NCBI RefSeq assembly: GCF_900105115.1
Contig: NZ_FNRV01000001.1
Coordinates: 3,457,501-3,521,500 of the forward strand
Source of the DNA: Pseudomonas mohnii
Lineage (GTDB): Bacteria; Pseudomonadota; Gammaproteobacteria; Pseudomonadales; Pseudomonadaceae
Direction of reading: 5' to 3'
DNA: 64,000 nucleotides
The stretch's first letter is position 1, and each line of letters starts with the position of its first letter. Position numbers and translations under genes: made by a program. This document shows, in pieces, positions 36,171 to 45,257 of this stretch. The notes beneath the pieces were generated by a model that was not told the DNA's origin, made no database searches, and worked only from the letters and a program-made list of their open reading frames with translations.

Positions 36171-37316
36171 ATGCGTTGGGCGACGTATTTCGCCGTGTTG
36201 GCGTCTGTCTTGAGTGTCGGCCTGGCCCTGGGTGTCAGCATGCCGCTGGTGTCGTTTCGCCTGGAAAGCTGGGGTTACGGCTCGTTCGCCATCGGTGTGA
36301 TGGCGGCGATGCCGGCCATTGGCGTATTGGTCGGGGCGAAAATTTCCAGTCGTCTGGCGGCGCGCCTTGGTACGGCCAATTTGATGCGTCTATGCCTGTG
36401 GGCCGGAGCGGTTTCCATCGGCTTGCTGGCGCTGTTGCCGAGCTACCCGATCTGGCTGGCACTGCGGCTGATGATCGGGGTGATCCTGACGCTTGTATTC
36501 ATCATCGGTGAAAGCTGGATCAACCAACTGGTGGTCGAGCAATGGCGCGGGCGGTTGGTCGCGCTGTATGGCAGCAGTTATGCGCTGAGTCAGCTGGCCG
36601 GACCGGTGTTGCTGGGCTTTCTTGGCACTGAGCACGATTATGGTTTTTGGGTGGGTGTCAGCTTGCTGATGGCGGCACCGTTTCTATTGCTCGGTCGCAG
36701 CGGTGCGCCGAGCAGTGAGGCCGGTAGCGTGACCTTGAGAGATTTGCTTGAGTTCTGCAGGGGGCTGCCGGCGATTGCCTGGGCGGTGTCGCTGTTCGCT
36801 GCGTTCGAAGCGATGATCCTGACGCTGCTGCCGGTCTACTGCTTGCGCCAGGGGTTCACCACGGAAATCGCCCTGGCGATGGTCAGTACGGTGGTGGTGG
36901 GTGATGCCGTGCTGCAATTACCGATTGGCGCGTTGGCCGATCGCTTGTCGCGGCGCACCTTGTTTACCGGGTGCGCGGTGGTGCTGCTGGGGTCGAGTCT
37001 GGCCATTCCGTTGCTGATCGACACGCTGCTGATCTGGCCGTTGTGGGTGTTGTTTGGGGCCAGCGCGGGTGGGTTGTTCACCTTGTCGCTGATTCTGATC
37101 GGCGAACGTTATCGCGACGATGCGCTGGTCAGGGCCAATGCGCACATTGCGCAATTATGGGGCATCGGTTGCCTGATCGGGCCTTTGCTGGCCGGTGCCG
37201 GCAGCCAGTGGATCAGCGGGCACGCCTTGCCGTTGCTGATGGCGGCGGGGGCGTTGGGTGTGCTGATCGTGGTGTCGCGGCAAGGGGCATTTGGCTCGGT
37301 TGCCGAACCGGCCTGA
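36171..37316 (+). CDS. MFS transporter (YcaD-like)
   Basis: 381 residues from the ATG at 36171 with ribosome site CAGGAG 8 bases upstream. About twelve hydrophobic helices; MFS motif A-like 'LGTANLMRLCLWAG' after TM2 and 'GESWINQLVVEQWRGRLVAL' in the first half, and 'GALADRLSRRTLFTG' between TM8 and TM9. It is of the small-solute type similar to YcaD and quinate-like exporters, but the substrate cannot be inferred. Downstream of kauB and conserved next to it in Pseudomonas. Confidence 0.9.
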   Translation: MRWATYFAVLASVLSVGLALGVSMPLVSFRLESWGYGSFAIGVMAAMPAIGVLVGAKISSRLAARLGTANLMRLCLWAGAVSIGLLALLPSYPIWLALRLMIGVILTLVFIIGESWINQLVVEQWRGRLVALYGSSYALSQLAGPVLLGFLGTEHDYGFWVGVSLLMAAPFLLLGRSGAPSSEAGSVTLRDLLEFCRGLPAIAWAVSLFAAFEAMILTLLPVYCLRQGFTTEIALAMVSTVVVGDAVLQLPIGALADRLSRRTLFTGCAVVLLGSSLAIPLLIDTLLIWPLWVLFGASAGGLFTLSLILIGERYRDDALVRANAHIAQLWGIGCLIGPLLAGAGSQWISGHALPLLMAAGALGVLIVVSRQGAFGSVAEPA

Positions 37317-37343
37317 CACCTGTGGGAACGTGCTCCCGCAGGG

Positions 37344-38912
37344 TCATAACATCCGTTCCAGGCCAACCGTATTACTGAACCAGGCATTGAAGTGCCGCCA
37401 CCAACTGCCTGGCTCGCTGGTCAGGGTGTGCAGTTTGCCGTTGTCTTCGGTGACCCAGACGATCTGGCTTTTTTCCAGTTCCACTTTGTAGCTCAGGGGC
37501 GGTGCCATGCCTTGCAGCGCCAGTTCACGCGCGTGTGCCGCAAGCTCCGGGCTGTCCACCAGTACTCCGACTTCGGTGTTCCACAGCACCGAGCGCGGAT
37601 CGAAATTGAACGAGCCGATGAAGGCTTTCTGCTGGTCGAAGATGATCGCCTTGCTGTGCAGGCTGGAATCGGAGCCGCGATAGGATCGGCTGTAGAACAG
37701 GTTAGGGCCGCTGCCGCCGCCTTCGCCAGGCTGGCGGCGTAACTCGAACAGTTGCACGCCATGTTCCAGCAGCGCCTTGCGATACGGTGCATAACCGCCA
37801 TGCACCGCCGGTACGTCCGTGGCCTCCAGGGAGTTGGTCAGCAGCCGCACTGAGACCCCGGCGTCGGCGCGCCCGGTCAGGTACACCAGCCCCGGCTGGC
37901 CCGGCACGAAATAGGCCGAGACCATGATCAACTCCTTGCTGACGCCATTGAGTTCGGGCGCCAGTTGCGTGGTCAAGAGCAACTGAGGGTCTGGCTCGCC
38001 ATCGGCCAGCACCTTGCTCGGCGCATCCCACAGCGCCTGGTTCCAGGCCCAGATCAACTCTTTGCGCCAAATGTCCAGGCGCGGTTTGGTAGCGTACGTC
38101 ATCAGGTGTTTGTAGAGCGCGTGGTTCTCTTTGCGTGTTTCCTCCAGGGATTCTTCGAGCCGGGTCCGGGTATTTTCCAGGTCCTTGGCGGTCGGTTTGC
38201 TGTATAGAAACCCATCGATCGGTTTGCTCAGGGCGCTGTTCCAGTACTGGTCGAAACTGTGTCCCAGCTGCTCGGCAACCGGGCCTGCGCCAAGCATGTC
38301 GATGTCGGTAAAGTTCAGGTTGGGCTCGGCATCGAAATACTCGTCCCCCAAATTGCGTCCACCGACGATGGCCATGCTGTTGTCGGCCAGCCACAGTTTG
38401 TTGTGCATGCGCCGGTGTTGCCGCGACAGGTTGAACAAGCGGCCCATGGTCCGCGTCACGCCGGTGCTGCGGCCCAGATTCAGCGGGTTGAACACGCGAA
38501 TCTGGATCTGCGGATGCGCCGCCATCGTGGCGATGATGAAGTCCAGGCCGTCGCTGGTAGTGTCGTCGATCAGGATGCGCACGCGCACGCCACGGTCAGC
38601 GGCCTTGAGCAGTTCATTCGCCAGCATTCGTGTACTGATGCCGTCGTGAATGATGTAGTACTGCAAATCGAGGCTGCGTTGCGCATTGCGGATCAGCTCG
38701 GCGCGCGCAGTGAAGGCCTCGGTACTGTCCGAGAGCAGGCGAAAACCGGACTGCCCTTGATGGGGCGCTGCCTGGGCCTGGACCGAGCGACCGAATGCCG
38801 AATCATTGGCTGGCAGCGCCTGGCTCGGTTCGCGCTGCACGTCGAGACTGGCGCAGCCGCCGAGGAACGAGGCCAGTAACACAAGAGCAAGCAGAGGCTT
38901 TGTGACTCTCAC
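37344..38912 (-). CDS. Phospholipase D-family lipoprotein (cardiolipin-synthase ClsC-like)
   Basis: 522 residues. Lipobox 'FLGGC' at Cys20. Two HKD motifs are intact: 'HNKLWLADNSMAIVGGRNLG' near residue 185 and 'HSKAIIFDQQKAFIGSFNFD' near residue 410. The domain order and length match the YmdC/ClsC group of PLD-type cardiolipin synthases and phosphatidyl transferases. Anchored to a membrane by lipid, with catalytic domain in the periplasm. The substrate in this organism is inferred only. Convergent with the MFS gene. Confidence 0.9.
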   Translation of the reverse strand: MRVTKPLLALVLLASFLGGCASLDVQREPSQALPANDSAFGRSVQAQAAPHQGQSGFRLLSDSTEAFTARAELIRNAQRSLDLQYYIIHDGISTRMLANELLKAADRGVRVRILIDDTTSDGLDFIIATMAAHPQIQIRVFNPLNLGRSTGVTRTMGRLFNLSRQHRRMHNKLWLADNSMAIVGGRNLGDEYFDAEPNLNFTDIDMLGAGPVAEQLGHSFDQYWNSALSKPIDGFLYSKPTAKDLENTRTRLEESLEETRKENHALYKHLMTYATKPRLDIWRKELIWAWNQALWDAPSKVLADGEPDPQLLLTTQLAPELNGVSKELIMVSAYFVPGQPGLVYLTGRADAGVSVRLLTNSLEATDVPAVHGGYAPYRKALLEHGVQLFELRRQPGEGGGSGPNLFYSRSYRGSDSSLHSKAIIFDQQKAFIGSFNFDPRSVLWNTEVGVLVDSPELAAHARELALQGMAPPLSYKVELEKSQIVWVTEDNGKLHTLTSEPGSWWRHFNAWFSNTVGLERML

Positions 38913-38972
38913 GTGGGATCGTTCCGGTTGGCGGCAGGTATTGGCATATGGACGTTGGTATCCGCAGAAAGG

Positions 38973-40406
38973 TCAGTCGTTGAGCTCGCGGGTTTCGGCC
39001 AGCAATTGAATGGCCGCAGCGCCGACCTTGCGCACCGCGTCTTCGACCTGTGCTGTCGGTTTGGCAGCGTAGTTCATCCGCAGGCAATTGCGGTACTTGC
39101 CCGAGGCGGAAAAGATGCTGCCGACGGCAATCTGTACGCCCTGGTCGTGCAAGGCCCGATTCAGTTTCAGGGTGTCGAATCCTTCCGGCAATTCAACCCA
39201 CAGCATGAAGCTGCCTTGTGGGCGACTGGCGCGCGTGCCCGCCGGGAAGTAGCGGGTGACCCAGTCGATCATGGCGTCGCGATTGCGCTGGTATTGCGTA
39301 CGCATCCGCCGCAAATGGGGTTCGAAATGTCCACCTTTGAGGAATTCGGCAATGGCAATCTGTGGTTGTGGCGCGGTAGAGCCGGTGCTGATGTATTTCA
39401 TGTGCAGCACCCGCTCCAGATAACGACCGGGCGCCACCCAGCCGATGCGCAGGCCGGGGGCCAGCGTTTTGGAAAATGAGCTGCACAGTAAGACGCGGCC
39501 GTCCTCGTCGAAGGATTTGATCGTGCGAGGGCGCGGGTAGGTGTAGGAAAGTTCGCCATACACATCGTCCTCGATGATCGCCACGTCGAAACGCTGTGCG
39601 AGCGTCAAAAGCGCGCGTTTGCGCGACTCCGGCATGATGTAGCCCAGCGGGTTGTTGCAGTTGGGGGTCAACTGTATGGCCTTGATCGGCCATTGTTCCA
39701 ATGCCAGCTCCAGCGCTTCCAGGCTGATGCCGGTGAGCGGGTCGGTGGGGATTTCCAGGGCTTTCATGCCCAGGCCCTTGAGGGTTTGCATGGCGCCGTG
39801 AAAGCTCGGTGAGTCGACCGCCACGATGTCGCCCGGCTCGCAGATCGCCCGAATGCTGGTGGACAGCGCTTCATGGCATCCGGTGGTCACCACCAGGTCG
39901 CCGGGGCCCAGTTGGCAGCCGGAATCGAGCATCAGGCGTGCAATCTGTTCGCGCAGGCCGAGATTGCCATGGATGTTGTCGTAATACAGGCCGGGCATGT
40001 CCTGCCGGCGGCTCAACTGCGCCAGGCCGCGCAATAGCGGTTTGAGGGTGGGCGTGGTGATGTCCGGCATGCCGCGACCCAGTTGCACCACATCCTTGCG
40101 CGGTACCGCGCGGATCAGCTCCAGCACCTGATCCCATTGCGAAATGTCCACAGGGCGTTGGGCCGGACGACCGATCGCCGGCAGTTCCGGCAGCTCGCGA
40201 CTGACCGGCACGAAATACCCGGATTTGGGTTTTGGCGTGGCCAGCCCGCTGTCTTCCAGCATGCGATAGGCCTGCTGCACCGTGCTCAGGCTGACCCCGT
40301 GTTCAACGCTAAGCGCCCGTACCGACGGCAGGCGGTCACCCGGGCGATAGAAGCCCTGTTCGATACGCGTGCCGAGTAATTCGGCGAGGTTCACATAAAG
40401 GGTCAT
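38973..40406 (-). CDS. MocR-type regulator: GntR HTH fused to aminotransferase-like domain
   Basis: 477 residues. GntR winged helix at the start ('LYVNLAELLGTRIEQGFYRP', 'RLPSVRALSVEHGVSLSTVQ') and a fold-I PLP aminotransferase domain from about residue 100 ('GRGMPDITTPTLKPLLRGL', 'DLVVTTGCHEALSTSIRAIC'). The PLP Lys is in 'CSSFSKTLAPGLRIGW'. MocR regulators sense PLP-bound amino ligands. It is divergent from the DUF1127 gene at 40580, a pairing seen in other proteobacteria that suggests it controls it. The target amino acid is unknown. Confidence 0.93.
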   Translation of the reverse strand: MTLYVNLAELLGTRIEQGFYRPGDRLPSVRALSVEHGVSLSTVQQAYRMLEDSGLATPKPKSGYFVPVSRELPELPAIGRPAQRPVDISQWDQVLELIRAVPRKDVVQLGRGMPDITTPTLKPLLRGLAQLSRRQDMPGLYYDNIHGNLGLREQIARLMLDSGCQLGPGDLVVTTGCHEALSTSIRAICEPGDIVAVDSPSFHGAMQTLKGLGMKALEIPTDPLTGISLEALELALEQWPIKAIQLTPNCNNPLGYIMPESRKRALLTLAQRFDVAIIEDDVYGELSYTYPRPRTIKSFDEDGRVLLCSSFSKTLAPGLRIGWVAPGRYLERVLHMKYISTGSTAPQPQIAIAEFLKGGHFEPHLRRMRTQYQRNRDAMIDWVTRYFPAGTRASRPQGSFMLWVELPEGFDTLKLNRALHDQGVQIAVGSIFSASGKYRNCLRMNYAAKPTAQVEDAVRKVGAAAIQLLAETRELND

Positions 40407-40579
40407 GGCACTGCCTCGGTGCAGGGGATTCGGTCAACCAGTACAGATGTGGCAAAAATCGACAATTCAGTGCTTCGAACAGCAAATCTGTATGGGGATA
40501 ATACATGGCTGTTGAATCTGTAATGGTTTTGCTTGCCCGCGCATCATGGAATCTCTGGCTACCCAAGTAAACAGGAGCG

Positions 40580-40831
40580 ATGAAAATGAACGGCTTGAGC
40601 GATGTGCGGCTGACGTTACACAGTCAGGAACTGGTGGCAGGGCAGGACAACGGTGCGCAGAGGTCCGTCATGCGCAACGCACCGTCCGGCCTGAGTCGCT
40701 GGGATCTGTTCTGGCACCGTCTGCACACGCGCAAGGCGTTGCTGAGGCTGACGCCCGAGCAGCTCAAGGATATCGGGCTGACCCGTGAACAGGCGCGGGA
40801 GGAGGGGCTCAAGCCTTTCTGGCGGATCTGA
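40580..40831 (+). CDS. DUF1127 small protein
   Basis: 83 residues. The DUF1127 (YjiS-like) core sits near residue 45: 'WHRLHTRKALLRLTPEQLKD' and 'IGLTREQAREEGLKPFWRI'. The N-terminal half is variable. DUF1127 proteins are small Arg-rich proteins; some of them bind RNA or control metabolism, but the role of this one is unknown. AGGAG precedes the ATG at 40580; an internal ATG at 40586 is also possible. It is divergent from the MocR gene. Confidence 0.87.
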   Translation: MKMNGLSDVRLTLHSQELVAGQDNGAQRSVMRNAPSGLSRWDLFWHRLHTRKALLRLTPEQLKDIGLTREQAREEGLKPFWRI

Positions 40832-40841
40832 GTGGCGGACC

Positions 40842-40903
40842 AATCGCGAGCAAGCTCGCTCACAGGGAAGAGATGGACCTGTGGGGCGAGCTTGCTCGCG
40901 ATG
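40842..40903. repeat. REPIN, compact
   Basis: ATCGCGAGCAAGCTCGCTCA begins at 40842 and the inverse GTGGGGCGAGCTTGCTCGCG ends at 40903 (ATG). The internal spacer is only about 15 bases. Confidence 0.82.
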
Positions 40904-40929
40904 TAGCAGGTAAGAGCGAAACCAATCCT

Positions 40930-42243
40930 TCAAACCCACTCTTTCAGCCGATGCCACAACATCCCCAGCGCCAACAATGGCGAGCGCAGATGCTTGCCGC
41001 CGGGGAAGGTGATGTGTGGCACCTTGGCGAACAGATCGAACCCACCGCTGTGCTGACCACTGATGGCCTCGGCCAGTAACCTGCCCGCCAGGTGCGTGGC
41101 ATTCACACCATGGCCGGAATAGGCCTGAGCGTAATACACGTTCGGCTGGTCGTTGAGTCGACCGATCTGAGGCAAGCGGTTGGCGCCGATGCCGATCATG
41201 CCTCCCCATTGATAATCGATCTTCACGCCGGCCAACTGCGGGAACACGTCCAGCATTTTTGGCCGCATATAGGCGGCGATGTCTTTCGGGTCGCGACCTG
41301 AGTAATGGCAGGCGCCGCCGAACAGCAAGCGTCGATCCGCCGAGAGCCGGTAATAATCCAGTGCCACCCGCTGATCACAGACCGCCATGTTTTGCGGCAG
41401 CAAGGCGTGTGCCTGTTCCTCGCTCAATGGTTCGGTGGCGATGATGTAACTGCCGGCGGGTAACACCTTGCCGCTGAGTTGCGGATTGAGTTGATTGAGG
41501 TAAGCATTGCAGCCCAGTACTAGGGTCTTGGCGCGGACCGAGCCTTGGGCGGTATGAACCTTGATCTCGGGGCCGTAATCGATTCGGGTAACGGCGGACT
41601 GTTCGAATAGTTTGACGCCCAATCGTTGTGCGGCAGCCGCTTCGCCCAGTGCCAGGTTCAGCGGGTGCAGGTGCCCGGAACCCATGTCGACAAGACCGCC
41701 GACGTAGCGCTCGGAGCCCACCACCGTGTGCATCTCATGGGGTTGCAGCAGGCGGGTTTCGTAGCGATAACCGAGGCTGCGCAGTTCTTCGGCGTCTTCG
41801 GCGAAGCCTTCGAGGTCGCGGGGCTTGTTGGCCAGGTCGCAGTAGCCCCAGGTCAAGTCGCAGGGGATCTGAAATCGCTCGATGCGCTGTCGGACGATTT
41901 CCACCGCTTCCAGGCCCATGAGTTTCATCTGACGCACACCGTCCGCACCGATCACGTTGGCGAACTGATCGAGGCCGTGCCCGACACCGCGAATCAACTG
42001 CCCGCCATTGCGTCCGCTGGCGCCCCAACCGATCTTGTGCGCTTCGAGCAACACCACGCCGAGGCCGCGTTCGGCCAGTTCAAGTGCCGTGTTCAATCCC
42101 GAGAACCCGCCGCCGACCACGCACACGTCAGCCAGCACTTCGCCCTTGAGCGCCGGAAGCTGCGGCTGCGGCAAGCTGCTGGCGGCGTAGTAGGAGGCCG
42201 TATGCGGGTGGTTCGAGACAGGTTGCCGAGCACGAGCAGTCAT
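40930..42243 (-). CDS. FAD-dependent amine oxidoreductase (PuuB/glycine-oxidase-like)
   Basis: 437 residues from the ATG at 42241-42243 (MTARARQPVSNHP). FAD site 'VCVVGGGFSGLNTALELAER' with 'GWGASGRNGGQLIRG' typical of the DAO/gamma-glutamylputrescine oxidoreductase family, and 'GWGASGRNGGQLI' shared with PuuB. C-terminal 'GANRLPQIGRLNDQPNVYYA' and 'QAYSGHGVNATHLAGRLLAE' close the fold. It oxidises an amine or amino acid and gives H2O2. A polyamine substrate is likely given the PuuR-like regulator and KauB in the window. An upstream in-frame extension is doubtful. Confidence 0.88.
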   Translation of the reverse strand: MTARARQPVSNHPHTASYYAASSLPQPQLPALKGEVLADVCVVGGGFSGLNTALELAERGLGVVLLEAHKIGWGASGRNGGQLIRGVGHGLDQFANVIGADGVRQMKLMGLEAVEIVRQRIERFQIPCDLTWGYCDLANKPRDLEGFAEDAEELRSLGYRYETRLLQPHEMHTVVGSERYVGGLVDMGSGHLHPLNLALGEAAAAQRLGVKLFEQSAVTRIDYGPEIKVHTAQGSVRAKTLVLGCNAYLNQLNPQLSGKVLPAGSYIIATEPLSEEQAHALLPQNMAVCDQRVALDYYRLSADRRLLFGGACHYSGRDPKDIAAYMRPKMLDVFPQLAGVKIDYQWGGMIGIGANRLPQIGRLNDQPNVYYAQAYSGHGVNATHLAGRLLAEAISGQHSGGFDLFAKVPHITFPGGKHLRSPLLALGMLWHRLKEWV

Positions 42244-42390
42244 CTGCGTGATCCTGATTCTTGTGTTTATAAAATTTGACGGAGCATAAGCCGGACCTTC
42301 GCAGACGGGCAACATTGGTCGGTTGCTGCTGTCTGGAAAAGGGCTTTTGCGTCAGAATCACGCTCTATTCCGATATCGGTCACCGCTTCG

Positions 42391-42744
42391 ATGAGCTGCA
42401 ACAGTCAGAAAATCCGCACGCTTCGCCAGCAGATTCCCTCGTTCGAGTGCGTCCCCGGCTGCCATGACTGCTGTGGTCCGGTGACGACCTCGCCGGAAGA
42501 AATGTCGCGCCTGCCGCGCAAGACCCGGGCCGAGCAGGACGCGGCGATGGAGGCACTCAACTGTGTGCACCTGGGACCGAACGGTTGCACGGTGTATGAA
42601 GAGCGGCCGCTGATCTGCCGGTTGTTCGGCACGACCAAGAGCTTGCCGTGCCCTAATGGCCGGGGACCGGTGGAGCTGATTCATCCGCGGGTGGAGAAGC
42701 AGGTGTTCGAGTACATGGCTTCGAATCGGCAGGTCCTCGTCTGA
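42391..42744 (+). CDS. YkgJ-family cysteine-cluster protein
   Basis: 117 residues with the CxxxCxxCC-type cluster at the start: 'FECVPGCHDCCGP', then 'CVHLGPNGCTVYEERPLICR' further on. The YkgJ family (formerly UPF0153) is a zinc- or iron-binding small protein of unknown role. No neighbour clearly explains it; divergent from the oxidoreductase and convergent with dadR. Confidence 0.86.
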   Translation: MSCNSQKIRTLRQQIPSFECVPGCHDCCGPVTTSPEEMSRLPRKTRAEQDAAMEALNCVHLGPNGCTVYEERPLICRLFGTTKSLPCPNGRGPVELIHPRVEKQVFEYMASNRQVLV

Positions 42745-42765
42745 GGGAAGACCGAGTCGCCTGTA

Positions 42766-42859
42766 ATCGCTAGCGGGCTAGCTCCCACACTGGATCTGTG
42801 TCATGCACAGAACGTGTGTCCGCTGAAGATCAATTGTGGGAGCTAGCCTGCTAGCGATG
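42766..42859. repeat. REPIN, GCTAGC variant
   Basis: ATCGCTAGCGGGCTAGCTCC at 42766 and the inverse ending GAGCTAGCCTGCTAGCGATG at 42859. The loop arms read GCTAGC in place of GCTTGC, a diverged REP subtype. Confidence 0.85.
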
Positions 42860-42884
42860 GGGCCAGATCGGACAACGCAGCGCT

Positions 42885-43373
42885 TCAATCCGCAATCGGC
42901 AAATTCAAGCTCTCTTTCACCTCTTCCATCACGATGTAACTCTTGGATTCGCGCACATGGGGCAGCTTGAGCAGGATGTCGCCCAGCAGCTTGCGGTACG
43001 AGGCCATTTCGGAGATCCGTGCCTTCACCAGATAGTCGAAATCCCCTGACACCAAATGGCACTCCAGCACGTGTGGCAGCTTCAGCACCGCGCGTCGGAA
43101 CTCTTCGAAAGTGTCGCCGGATTTGTAGTCGAGACTGATTTCCACGAACACCAGAAGGCTGCCCTTGAGGTGCTGCGGATTGAGCCGCGCGTAGTAACCC
43201 ATGATGATCCCTTCGCGTTCCAGGCGCCGCACCCGCTCTGTGCAGGGCGTGGTCGAGAGTCCGACCTTCTCCCCCAGCTCGGTGAAGGAGATACGCCCGT
43301 CCGCTTGCAGGATCCGCAGGATGTTGCGGTCGATCTTGTCCAGCTCTCGTTTGGTTTGAGTGTTGGTACGCAT
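42885..43373 (-). CDS. dadR: Lrp/AsnC-family regulator DadR
   Basis: 162 residues from the ATG at 43371-43373. N-terminal Lrp helix-turn-helix ('LDKIDRNILRILQADGRISF', 'VGLSTTPCTERVRRLEREG') and the C-terminal RAM effector domain ('FVEISLDYKSGDTFEEFRRA', 'SGDFDYLVKARISEMASY', 'SKSYIVMEEVKESLNLPI'). Divergent from dadA, and in P. aeruginosa the equivalent Lrp-type gene activates dadAX in response to alanine. The 16-codon open extension upstream starts without better support. Confidence 0.93.
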   Translation of the reverse strand: MRTNTQTKRELDKIDRNILRILQADGRISFTELGEKVGLSTTPCTERVRRLEREGIIMGYYARLNPQHLKGSLLVFVEISLDYKSGDTFEEFRRAVLKLPHVLECHLVSGDFDYLVKARISEMASYRKLLGDILLKLPHVRESKSYIVMEEVKESLNLPIAD

Positions 43374-43488
43374 AGGGGATGCGCCTCCGTGAAAAGGGTT
43401 TTTGCCGAGAATTGTCGCCAAATATAAGCGCTTATATAGTGAAAATCACTGGCTATTCTTTTTTACACTGCGCCTATCTAAAGCTCTG

Positions 43489-43496
43489 AACAACAA
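43489..43496 (+). promoter_or_regulatory. AANAANAA (Hfq/Crc-type) motif in the dadA leader
   Basis: AACAACAA starts 42 bases before the dadA ATG, in the leader near the ribosome site (GAGGG at 43518-43522). It matches the CA motif bound by Hfq with Crc, and crc lies in the same window. Confidence 0.4.
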
Positions 43497-43530
43497 ACGT
43501 CAGCGGTTAGCCGCGATGAGGGATATGAAA

Positions 43531-44835
43531 ATGCGCGTCATGGTCTTGGGTAGCGGCGTCATCGGTACCACCAGTGCTTACTATCTGGCGCGTGCCGGGT
43601 TTGAAGTGGTGGTCGTCGACCGGCAGCCGGCTGCCGCGATGGAGACCAGTTTCGCCAACGCCGGCCAGGTTTCGCCGGGTTATGCCTCGCCGTGGGCCGC
43701 ACCGGGCGTGCCGCTCAAAGCCATCAAGTGGCTGTTGCAGCGTCACGCGCCGCTGGCGATCAAGGCCACTGGCGACATCGACCAATACCTGTGGATGGCG
43801 CAGATGCTGCGCAACTGCACCGCCAGCCGTTACGCGGTGAACAAGGAGCGCATGGTCCGTCTGTCCGAGTACAGCCGTGACTGCCTCGACGAATTGCGCG
43901 CCGAAACCGGCATTGCCTACGAAGGCCGCAGCCTCGGCACGACTCAACTGTTCCGTACCCAGGCCCAGCTCGACGGCGCCGCGAAAGACATCGCTGTGTT
44001 GAAAGAATCCGGCGTGCCGTTCGAACTGCTCGATCGCGAAGGCATTGCCCGCGTCGAACCGGCCCTGGCCAGCGTCACCGATATCCTCGCCGGTGCCCTG
44101 CGCCTGCCGAACGACCAGACTGGCGACTGCCAGATGTTCACCACCAAGCTGGCCGAGATGGCCGCGAACCTCGGTGTGCAATTCCGTTTCGGTCAGGACA
44201 TTCAGCGCCTCGACTTCGCCGGCGATCGCATCAACGGTGTATGGATCGACGGCAAACTGGAAACCGCGGACCGCTACGTCCTGGCACTCGGCAGCTACTC
44301 GCCGCAACTGCTCAAGCCATTGGGCATCAAGGCCCCGGTGTATCCGCTCAAGGGTTACTCCCTGACCGTGCCGATCACCAACCCGGCAATGGCCCCGACC
44401 TCGACCATTCTCGACGAGACCTACAAGGTCGCAATCACCCGTTTCGACAACCGCATCCGCGTCGGCGGCATGGCTGAAATCGCCGGTTTTGACCTGTCGC
44501 TGAACCCGCGTCGGCGCGAAACCCTGGAGATGATCGTCAACGACCTTTATCCTCAGGGCGGTAATCTGGCCGAGGCCAGCTTCTGGACCGGCCTGCGTCC
44601 GACCACTCCGGACGGCACGCCGATCGTTGGCGCCACACCGTTCAAGAATCTGTTCCTGAACACCGGTCACGGCACCTTGGGCTGGACCATGGCTTGTGGT
44701 TCCGGCCGCTTGCTGGCTGATCTGATGGCCAAGAAGAAACCGCAGATCAGCGCCGAAGGCCTCGATATTTCCCGTTATGGCAACAAAACCCAGGAGTCCG
44801 CAAAGCATGTCAATCCAGCGCCAGCTCACCAATGA
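43531..44835 (+). CDS. dadA: D-amino acid dehydrogenase small subunit DadA
   Basis: 434 residues. The ATG at 43531 is 8 bases after GAGGG; an ATG two codons earlier is too close to it. FAD site '[20 protein letters not shown]' and '[20 protein letters not shown]', and C-terminal '[17 protein letters not shown]'. It oxidises D-alanine and other D-amino acids to 2-oxoacids, feeding electrons to the respiratory chain. It is followed by a RidA-like gene, overlapping it by 29 bases, then by dadX. Divergent from dadR. Confidence 0.97.
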   Translation: MRVMVLGSGVIGTTSAYYLARAGFEVVVVDRQPAAAMETSFANAGQVSPGYASPWAAPGVPLKAIKWLLQRHAPLAIKATGDIDQYLWMAQMLRNCTASRYAVNKERMVRLSEYSRDCLDELRAETGIAYEGRSLGTTQLFRTQAQLDGAAKDIAVLKESGVPFELLDREGIARVEPALASVTDILAGALRLPNDQTGDCQMFTTKLAEMAANLGVQFRFGQDIQRLDFAGDRINGVWIDGKLETADRYVLALGSYSPQLLKPLGIKAPVYPLKGYSLTVPITNPAMAPTSTILDETYKVAITRFDNRIRVGGMAEIAGFDLSLNPRRRETLEMIVNDLYPQGGNLAEASFWTGLRPTTPDGTPIVGATPFKNLFLNTGHGTLGWTMACGSGRLLADLMAKKKPQISAEGLDISRYGNKTQESAKHVNPAPAHQ

Positions 44836-45160
44836 GCGCATGAGTCAGATCGTCACCCACAACGGCACGGTTTATCTGGCCGGGCAGGTTGGCGACGACA
44901 TGAACGCCGGGATTGAACAGCAGACTCGTGAAGCCCTCGCCAACATCGAGCGTTTGCTCGATCTGGCCGGGACCGACAAAAACCGTCTGCTGTCGGTGAC
45001 GATTTACCTGAAAGACATTGATGCACACTTCGAAGGCATGAACTCGGTCTGGGACCAGTGGTTGCCCAAAGGCGCCACACCGGCCCGTGCTACCGTCGAA
45101 GCGAAACTGTGCGAACCGGAAATCCTGGTGGAGCTGTCGGTTGTAGCCGCTCTGCCATAA
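44807..45160 (+). CDS. RidA-like protein of the dad operon
   Basis: 117 residues. '[20 protein letters not shown]' start, '[20 protein letters not shown]', '[20 protein letters not shown]' and '[20 protein letters not shown]' follow, the plan of the RidA family with the Arg in 'PARATVEA'. It is shorter and distinct from the ridA at 16843. The gene starts inside dadA (29 bases shared), so it is translationally coupled. It probably disposes of imino-acid products of DadA, which is inference from position. Confidence 0.92.
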   Translation: MSIQRQLTNERMSQIVTHNGTVYLAGQVGDDMNAGIEQQTREALANIERLLDLAGTDKNRLLSVTIYLKDIDAHFEGMNSVWDQWLPKGATPARATVEAKLCEPEILVELSVVAALP

Positions 45161-45182
45161 GCAAGTCTGAAAGATCCCTCTC

Positions 45183-45226
45183 CCGGCGCTGCTGGCGGCT
45201 AATGTCATCAGCCAGCGCCGGTTTTT
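45183..45226 (+). terminator. Intercistronic terminator/attenuator before dadX
   Basis: CCGGCGCTG (45183-45191) pairs with CAGCGCCGG (45213-45221), with an inner GCTG/CAGC pair, and five T follow (45222-45226). It lies 32 bases before the dadX start. Confidence 0.65.
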
Positions 45227-45257
45227 CTTCCAAACGACCGACCAGAAGTCTGCCGCC

